A stretch of DNA of 64,000 nucleotides from Sambucus nigra (taxonomy: Eukaryota > Streptophyta > Magnoliopsida > Dipsacales > Adoxaceae). Positions 56,704-64,000 of the stretch are shown one piece after another. Both the position numbers and the translations under genes were made by a program. The stretch covers positions 81,004,751 through 81,068,750 of the forward strand of contig OX422223.1 of assembly GCA_949130495.1 (NCBI GenBank), given 5' to 3'. The notes below the pieces were generated by a model. That model did no database searches and was not told the DNA's origin. It was given only the letters and a program-made list of their open reading frames with translations. Position 1 is the stretch's first letter. Each line of letters starts with the position of its first letter.

Positions 56704-59699
56704 GGGTCTTGGGGAGATTTTAGACCAACCCGACACCACGTAAGGGAGTTTTGATCATTTAGGAGTCTAGAGCAGAAGGAACTTTGAAAATTAGAGTGTT
56801 ATTTCAGCCCCTTTGAGTTTTGGGTTAGGGTTACTGAGGTTACCCCAGCAATGCGGGTCGGTGCGCAAAGACTTTATGTGCGGAAGTAAACTATTGTTGA
56901 GTAAACACCTTAAACCTACGAGTTTGTATGAATGATGCCAAGGGGGACCAAATTAAACTTTTACTTAATTTGATTAACTTTTATGAAAATAATTTTAATT
57001 TTCAAAGTTAATTAAAGTCCAAAACAGATTCAATTTTTAGGCGAGTTTCTAATTATTTAGTCCTACCTTTTCGTATGAGGTGAAATGCAAGAAATGTACA
57101 ACACACGGTATTTATTTAACGTCGCAAAAACCCTTCCCCGGGAAAAACGACGAACTCCTCTAGGAGTTACCTAAACTACTTCCACTAAAACAATAAAAGA
57201 ATAGGTACGAGTTACAAACAACAAACTTAACAATTAAAGAAGAATGATCTAGCTATTATCCCACACGACCAAGTCTACCCTGGTTGCTTATTCAGTTCTC
57301 TCTTTAACTTGTCCTCACTTGTTTTTGCGTTCTTCACTTCCACGCCTCCCCTTTAACTTCTTTAAGCGCAGGTTGGCTCAGTGCCTATTATTTACTTTCT
57401 AGTGAAGTGTGTGTGATGCAACAGAATATATTTCACCTATATCTTTGCAAGTCTTGTGTTATTCAAATCAAGTCAGTTTGACTTTGAATACACCTTTGAA
57501 AATCTTTCTTTTCTCTTTATTTAAATCTCGAACACTAGACTTGTTCAGATATTACACAAACATGTGTCTACGTGAATACAAAGTGAGTGATATGTGAGTG
57601 ATATGAGATGCAAACAATTTCAGAAAATCACCAACACAATCAAGTAATCAAGTTCGCACAGATATATTCTAGACTGAACAGAAATAAAACATATCAAGCA
57701 TACAGTCAGAAATAATACAAACTGTTTATAACTAGTTTAGATTAAAATGATTTAATCCAGTTTAGTTTAAGTTCCAATCAGTCTGAACAGTTCAGGTTCT
57801 TGATTAGGTCCAGTATGTTCTTGTTCTCAGTCCAAGTCCTTGGTCAAGTATACAGGTACAAATGTCCAAGGTCATATTTCCAGTATCAGGTAGTTAGGTT
57901 CCGATTCACAGCTTATATTAGGTTTAAATCTCTAAACCTAGAATTAGTTCCTCTTTCGTGTAAATCAGATTTTCAGAAATAATCAATTTAAAACAAAGTG
58001 TTTTAAATGAAGTAAGATCAATACTGGTTCTAGTGTGTGTAGTGTTTATAAAATATATCAGCACAATACTTACACAAACACTTTAGATCTAGCACATAAC
58101 AGATCAGAAACTACAAGAAAACAAGAACAATAATAGAGATACTCACAAAACGATTTTTCAGAATGAAAAATCAATTGATTTGGAAATGCAGAAATTCTGA
58201 GATCTAAAAACCTTCCATTCTTGAATCCACAAAACGTCTTGAAGACTCAGCAATGTTTTGTAATGAATACACAAAGGATTTCACTGAAAATACTGGTGTT
58301 TAGTCTCTCTCTCTCAGAATAAATTTTGGCAGAATTTATGCTCAAAAACGAATTTTCTCGGGTTGAAAAAATGAAGGCACAAAGTCTCTATTTATAGGGT
58401 GCACAAGTGTGTGCTGATAGGTGTAAAATAGAATCACAAGGATCACTAAAGAATTACACAGAACCGTTGATAAGCAATAGATCTTGTGGCTGAGAAAGAA
58501 ACACAAAAGGTTCCATTAAAAATAAGACACGTGTAAAGCAAGTTGTTATACTAACAGATTCAAGAAGCAATTTGTTATTTAAAACGCAGTCGTTTTAAAA
58601 ATATAAAGCCAGCTGTAAGACCAGTAGCGTAATGAGAACGCCCAACCAAATATTACCGTTACTCAAAAAAATGAAACTGCGTCGTTTTAAATTAAAAACC
58701 AAAAACCATTTTCGGATTTGAGTAAAACCGCGGGCGGTAAAAGGCAGTAATGAGACCCAGCTGGAACGCACTAAAATATTACCGTTGTAATGAAAATACA
58801 CGGCGTCGTTTTAGTGAAATAAAACCAAAACCGTTTTTGGTTTAAAGAAAAACCGTGGGCGGTATATAAAACCCGACGTCGTCGTTTTAAATGTACAACC
58901 TAAAATCCGTGTTCGGTAACAACAAAACCGTGAGCAGTTTTCGAGGAAACAGGGGGCGTCACTCGTCACAGCTAAGGCTAAATGCCACTAGACCTGATAT
59001 GCTATGGTCAAGTCTTGGACAGTAAAAACCACGCCTGTAAAGTCCAATCATGGACAGGTGTACATCAACAGCTAAAGTATATATAAAGGCAACAAATATC
59101 TTTATTATAAATAAATCTCCTTTGGTACAGAGATGGGACAATTCGTCCACTAGGGAGGACAAACCATCAGATATGATAATATGGGTCAAAGAGGCAAAAG
59201 TTGCACTAACAAGACTACCACATGCAAACATACAAACATATAACATCATATACATGTATAATATATCATACATACATATATATTAACATATAGAAAAACG
59301 GATGCACCAACAATGTTAGGCCGAAAAAAAATAACAAGGGCGCTGGTATGTAAATGCCACGCACATGCACAAATACAACAAACATATATATATATAATAT
59401 TATATACACGCATAAAAATATTTTTGACTTCAAATATTTTATTTCGAAAATTTTATAAAACAATATTTTGTGTCAAAAATCTATTTTCACAAAAATATTT
59501 ATTTTTATAAAACATTCAAATTAAAACATTGAACTCAAAAAAATGATTATGATGAAACAGAGAATTATCATAAGATATGATAAAAATGCAAAATGCAACG
59601 TGGTGTCGTGTCCTACGAGACAAAAAGTCCTATGAGCCATAGAAAATGAAAAATACCTTTTTCTGAGATGGCGGACTGAACGGAGTGCACATTTGATGT
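56704..59699. other. Unassigned DNA with scattered repeat-like segments
   Basis: Near 57110-57220 it resembles copia LTR-adjacent sequence (ttaacgtcgcaaaaaccctt). 57400-58500 is AT-rich without domains. 59060-59500 is AT-rich with ATATAT and ACATAC strings. The short open frames (57800-57982, 59050-59286, 59273-58959) have no recognisable features. Confidence 0.4.
58580..58960. repeat. Iterated GTCGTTTTA and ACCGNGGGCGGT motifs
   Basis: CGCAGTCGTTTTA, TGCGTCGTTTTA, GGCGTCGTTTTA and CGTCGTCGTTTTA occur near 58585, 58677, 58802 and 58878. AAAACCGCGGGCGGT, AAAACCGTGGGCGGT and AAAACCGTGAGCAGT occur near 58725, 58850 and 58925. Spacing is irregular (about 75-125 bp), so this is a decayed repeat with two conserved cores. 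Confidence 0.7.
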
Positions 59700-61276
59700 A
59701 GGTGGACAAGAGGCGCTTGAAGTCGATATGGGGACAAGCAATCCTAAATTACAAAAATATTTTGTCAAAATTCTAGTCCAACTAGATGAAGTCCTATATA
59801 GCTAAAGCACGAAAAGAAAATCCTAGGTGTGCTCTATATAGGGCCTTCAGTTACAACACTTGAGATAGATAGGAGGTCGTAGGAGAGAAAAAATGAGAAG
59901 AGACCTAGGCCGTAACAACAACGAAGAAGACTATACAGTCAGGTACGAATCGATTCGATTTGAAGACCAAATCAATTTGATGGGCGAATCGATTCGGAAT
60001 CCCTATTAAGCGATTCAGTTGTCCAGTTTTGATGAATTTTGTCTTTTATGTTAAATCTCCTCATGAAATAAATTACGAAAAACTTTGGCGATAGTTTGGA
60101 AATTGTACAAAAACTTAAAGAACGCCAGTAGACTTATAGTAAAGGCTCAGTTAATCTTAATGAGGGTAATCTTGGGATTAGGACCGACAATAATCAACCT
60201 GTTGAGATGCGTTTTAGGAATTTAAGAATTAGATAACGGGAAGAGTAAACCATGACCTAAAGCAAATACCAGTAGTATAGTGATGCCTTAATTACTAGAA
60301 TAAGTTAAGGGACAATTAGGACCCTTCGGGTAGTGAGTGATACTCGAAAAATACGAGAATAATATGTGTAAATTATTAGTACGTCGAGTATTTGAGAGAT
60401 ATAAATACCACGTACGGGATATATTATAGGTTGTGTGTACCTACACTGATGTTATATATATATATATATATGTATATATATAAGTTGTGTGAATACCTAT
60501 TATGTGATTGATTATGTGTGTGAAAATACCTACGTTACCTGCTATCACGAGAGGTTCTATGCCGAGGGAGATTCCAGCGAGGTCCGGATATGTGCCCCAG
60601 AACATAGACGACCAGTGAGGAACTTAAGGGAATGCATGTTAGGCTCACATGTGTATCTAATAACTTCTTTTATAACTGTAATTTAAATACCTGCTAAATA
60701 AATTTCAAAGGTTTTGGGATCTAACCCGTATCAAATCTATTTTCCAAAATATTTTAGGTGTCCAACCGCATAGACGCCAAGATTGATGACTCATTCCCGG
60801 AATGCGTAGCTATAGAAGTTGTGGAGGCTTGCAAGAGTTCCTTAGACGCTTCAGTTATTCATTCCTAGATTTGGACTTATGATTCAGTCTTTTAGTTAGG
60901 CATGTTCCCCCTTCAGTTGATATATTCTTATAGTTTCATTTATCAAACTATGTATTGGGATTCAGTTTTATTTCTGTAGACTTATGGTTTGGATATTACT
61001 CTGGAACCGATGGTTTCTTCAGTATTTGTTTCTATTTATTTATCTCGTGATGATTTAGACTCCTATTAATTGTGTGAATGGGTGAGTTATATTATTTAAA
61101 TTTTTTCATGATGTTATACGTTAATGAGAGATAAAATTTGGCTCCGACTTAATTTAACATAAGTGGTTAGTAATTTAAAAGGTTTAAATAGTGATGCTAA
61201 GAATGAACCAAATGATATTCCTATTTATTTTCATAAAGGACTGATCACCATTGGTTAAAATATGCGGGGTATCACA
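59700..61276 (+). repeat. Chromovirus-type LTR, 3' part (start uncertain)
   Basis: Ends TGCGGGGTATCACA at 61276. The last 90 bp (agtgatgctaagaatgaacc, then ataaaggactgatcacc) match the sense end of the chromovirus LTR at 2994-4586. A TATA-like GATATAAATACC lies near 60398 and an (AT)n tract near 60452-60482. No internal region follows, so it may be a solo LTR. The start could not be located. Confidence 0.6.
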
Positions 61277-61374
61277 TCCTTGTCCGTACAGCCGTTGTAT
61301 AAACAAAAAATTTAAGTCTTTGGATGACATGAATTTCATTTACTAATGCGGGGTATGATGAAAGACTATAAGAT
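61277..61374. other. Short spacer between the LTR and CACTA sequence
   Basis: No feature. Probable target DNA between the LTR end and the transposase pseudogene. Confidence 0.4.
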
Positions 61375-63720
61375 ATGGACATTACATGGGAAAAAAAGAA
61401 TGTACCATATGTTTCGAAAGAATTACAGGCACATGACCGTGTGATGGAACCCCATCGGGTGGTAGTTATGAATGATTCGCCAACACATTGTCCTTTGACT
61501 GATCTAGTTAATAATGCTTATAGATTCCACCACCATCAAAACTGCCAGCCCATAGATATGGATAATTTTCATTATGACCATGTCAATGAACAAGTTGATG
61601 CTGAATTAATCTAAGATCGGGAATATATACCGTTGAAAGTTAATGCGACTATACCTTTGTATAAAAATTATGACGAATATAACTCAGTATTGTACTCATT
61701 GATTTATTTTTAAAATTTGAAAATTCAATTTGGTTTGTCAGGAAATAACATAACTGCAATTCTTAATTGGGCTAAACACATTCTCCCGAAAGAGAACACA
61801 TTACCAGATAATTATCCGAGCATAAAAAAAGCTTGAAGGATTTGGGTTTGAAGTATAAATCTATTCATCCATGAAAGTATTATTGCATATTGTACTATAA
61901 CGAACGCAACCCGGAGAATGAATATCATGTATACAAGGAGCCAAGATATATGGTTTGTGAGAGTAGGAAAGATAGTACAATAAAATTTCGCAAGTGATCG
62001 CAAGTTCCATAGAAGGTATTGAAGTATTTTCCCCTCGGGCCTTAGTTAAAAATATTTTCATTGTAATGTGGATAGCAGAGGCTATGACATGGCATGCTCG
62101 AGCCGAGGTTAGTGGGAATATCATGTGTTATCCTATTGATTCACTCATATGAAAGATTTTAAATGCACAACACCCTGAATTTATAAAAGAACCAAGCAAT
62201 TTCCATCATCTATTATCAACTGACGGGTTTAATTAGTTTGATAATTTAAGCATTAATCATAGTTATTGGTCAGTTTTCATGGCCCCTTTAAGTCTTCCTC
62301 CAACACTGTGCATGAGAAAAGAGTTCACATTATTTTCGTTGTTGATAACCGGGCCAAAGGCTCCTAGTAACAATATTGATGTTTTATTAGCCCCGTTAAT
62401 CTAAGAACTTAAAGAGTTTTGAGATGAAGGTGTGAGGGAATTTGATGCTCGCAATAGTGAAGAGTTAACACTTAAAATAAGGGTTATGTGGGTGATACAC
62501 GACTTTCCTACTTAAGGGGAATTATCCAGTTGCAATGTTCATGGTTAGTATGGATGTTCCATATGCGCAGAGGAAACTAAATCCACTTGTCTACATCATA
62601 GTGGGAAGATGAGTTATGCTAGTCATCATAGATTTCTTCCAAACAATCACCCCATTAGGAATGACAAGTCTAACTTTTTACCTATCGGTTAAGAGTGTAG
62701 GGTGGTACTTGCTTGGCTTTTCAGTTATCAAATCGAGGAGAAGGCGATGGTTGTGACTTCAAGGAATAAATTTGGAGGCAAACACCCTCAGTGTGTGGCC
62801 AAAAGTGTAAATATTTGGAGGATCTTCAAGATCCTAGTAAAATGAAGGCATAGTCCAGAGAGTCAATCTTGGTTGACTTGTTGTATTAGAAACAACATCA
62901 TGTAAGGCATGTAATTGATGTGATGCACACGGATAAGAATTTTGAGGAACATCTGGTAGGAACATGTCTGGGTGGACCTCATTCTAAAGATAGAGAGAGG
63001 GCACATCGTGAAATAAAATAGATGAAAATAAAAAAAAATGTTGTTAAAAATTGATCCTACAACTGGACGAAATTCAATTTTTGCGGGTTCTTATATTTGA
63101 GATAAAGATCCTTCTAGATACGTTGTTCAACAAGAAGATTCCGAATGGTTATTTCAGTAATTTACGAGGGGTAGTAATCTACCAAATAATTAATCCCTTT
63201 TGTTGTTTAAGCATTATTTTTTTGAGAAAAAAGATCTCCGCATGGTAATTATGTAGATTAATTTGTACTTCACCTTACTATGTACAATACTGGTAAATAA
63301 GATGCACATTATGACTATGAAAGACACTTTATCTGAGGCGATATTTATCTTGGAGAAGTATTTTCCTCCATCATTCTTTGACATCAACATCCTCCTGCTT
63401 GTGCAGTTATGAGATGAGTCCTTGGTGTGTGGACCCTTCAAGTATCACTGGATGTACTCTTTTGAGTGATTGATGAAAACCTTAAAAGACCATGTTAATA
63501 ATACATGGTATATTAAAGGGTTAATTACGAAAGAATATATATAATAGAAAAATCATCGTTTTATGGCCGAGAAACATATTTCGAGAGAATATATAATAAC
63601 AAAATCATCGTGGAGGACGAGTGATCGAGGAACGTGATGACTTTGAGGATAAATTGCATTCAAAAGCCCAAAAGAGGTGAGACTCGCCAATTTACAATAC
63701 GAGCAAGCAACTCGTTATGT
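61375..63720 (+). pseudogene. CACTA (En/Spm) TNP2-type transposase, decayed
   Basis: An open stretch 61375-61614 is followed by shifting frames with diagnostic TNP2 segments: NWAKHILPKENTLPDNYPS near 61765-61820, FPLGP near 62030, PLSLPPTLCMRKEFTLFSLL near 62285-62345, ITGPKAPSNNIDVLLAPLI near 62345-62405, HDFPT near 62500, and a knuckle-like segment with CSICAEET near 62555-62580. RFLPNNHPIR follows near 62630-62660. Downstream, 63330-63470 reads SEAIFILEKYFPPSFFDIN and CGPFKYHWMYSFE, the DUF4218 block that follows TNP2. The protein would move the transposon by cut and paste. Stops in every frame make it inactive. TIRs were not found. Confidence 0.85.
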
Positions 63721-63964
63721 CTTTGAATCCTAAGATGAAATTGAAGATTAAAACGATTAAGTAACTACATAGATAATTTATTTTCATTTTATTACTTGTA
63801 TTATATGTATTACCATCTAAAATCTACAATTTCATGAACACGTTTAGGAAGTATGAGCGCAAAATAGCCAAAAATCATAAGAGAAGTGATTTTTAGGCAT
63901 GGGTATCAAAAGAGGAAATTCTAGCCTCTTTTGTTGAGGGTATTTATAAATCTTTCATAAAACA
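63721..63964. other. Unassigned tail of the CACTA region
   Basis: AT-rich; may be the decayed transposase end. No domain recognised. Confidence 0.4.
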
Positions 63965-64000
63965 TGTAATACCCCGTATTTTTATGGCTTTTAAAATTTG
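63965..64000 (+). repeat. Start of a chromovirus LTR (continues past the window)
   Basis: Reads TGTAATACCCCGTATTTTTA then TGGCTTTTAAAATT. This is the same start as the LTR whose sense end is at 11522 (which reads TATGGCTATTAAATTTT after the same 18 bases). A plus-oriented copy begins here and runs out of the window. Confidence 0.8.

Overview
This is nuclear DNA from a flowering plant, very probably a eudicot. The main evidence is plant-specific LTR retrotransposon lineages (Tat, Athila, Tekay-like chromovirus, Ty1/copia), a plant endogenous pararetrovirus, a plant mobile domain pseudogene and inserted plastid DNA. The species cannot be named from the sequence. No intact cellular gene, tRNA, rRNA or CRISPR array was found. 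Almost everything recognisable is a decayed mobile element, and the layout is a set of nested insertions, as in heterochromatic plant intergenic DNA.

Layout, left to right. (1) 1-25606 holds a Tat-lineage Ty3 element (Tat1) on the minus strand. Its 5' end is near 25606, its PBS is at 21272-21290, and gag, protease, RT and RNase H run down to 14442. A second RNase H and the integrase continue at 2993-1250, and the 3' LTR lies beyond the left edge. (2) Tat1 is split by an 11.4-kb insertion (2994-14441), a minus-strand chromovirus-type element with a large internal deletion. (3) A copia-type element (4587-10150) sits in that element's LTR. It has 971-bp LTRs, a TCTCA target duplication, PBS, PPT and a gag region, but no pol. 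(4) The Tat1 5' LTR is itself split by about 2.8 kb containing shuffled plastid DNA (atpB, atpE, atpI, rpl14, ndhF and ycf2 fragments). (5) 25607-32330 is mostly unidentified. It contains a broken plant mobile domain gene (29276-30600), a palindrome-rich block with a TATA box, and microsatellites. (6) 32487-39340 is an endogenous caulimovirid, riddled with stops. A 1240-bp solo LTR with an ACTTT target duplication interrupts its coat-protein zinc finger. (7) 39350-46990 is a second Tat element (Tat2, minus strand) with a 5'-truncated LINE in its gag. (8) 47008-48965 is a plus-strand Tat LTR made largely of a 172-bp tandem array. (9) 49850-53790 is an Athila element in which an LTR/PBS is joined directly to RT, followed by RNase H and integrase. 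(10) 54648-55506 is a Tourist-like MITE filled with about 430 bp of CA/CT microsatellite. (11) 56390-56703 looks like a CACTA terminus, and 59700-61276 is chromovirus LTR. (12) 61375-63720 is a CACTA (En/Spm) transposase pseudogene. Another chromovirus LTR begins at 63965.

Nothing here works together as a pathway. The window is best read as a record of insertion and decay: Tat elements are among the oldest layers, with later insertion of the pararetrovirus, chromovirus LTRs, LINE, plastid DNA and the gag-only copia element. I found no convincing new functional system. The most unusual items are the gag-only element, the plastid chimera with a duplicated junction, and the mobile-domain pseudogene next to LTR-like palindromic DNA.
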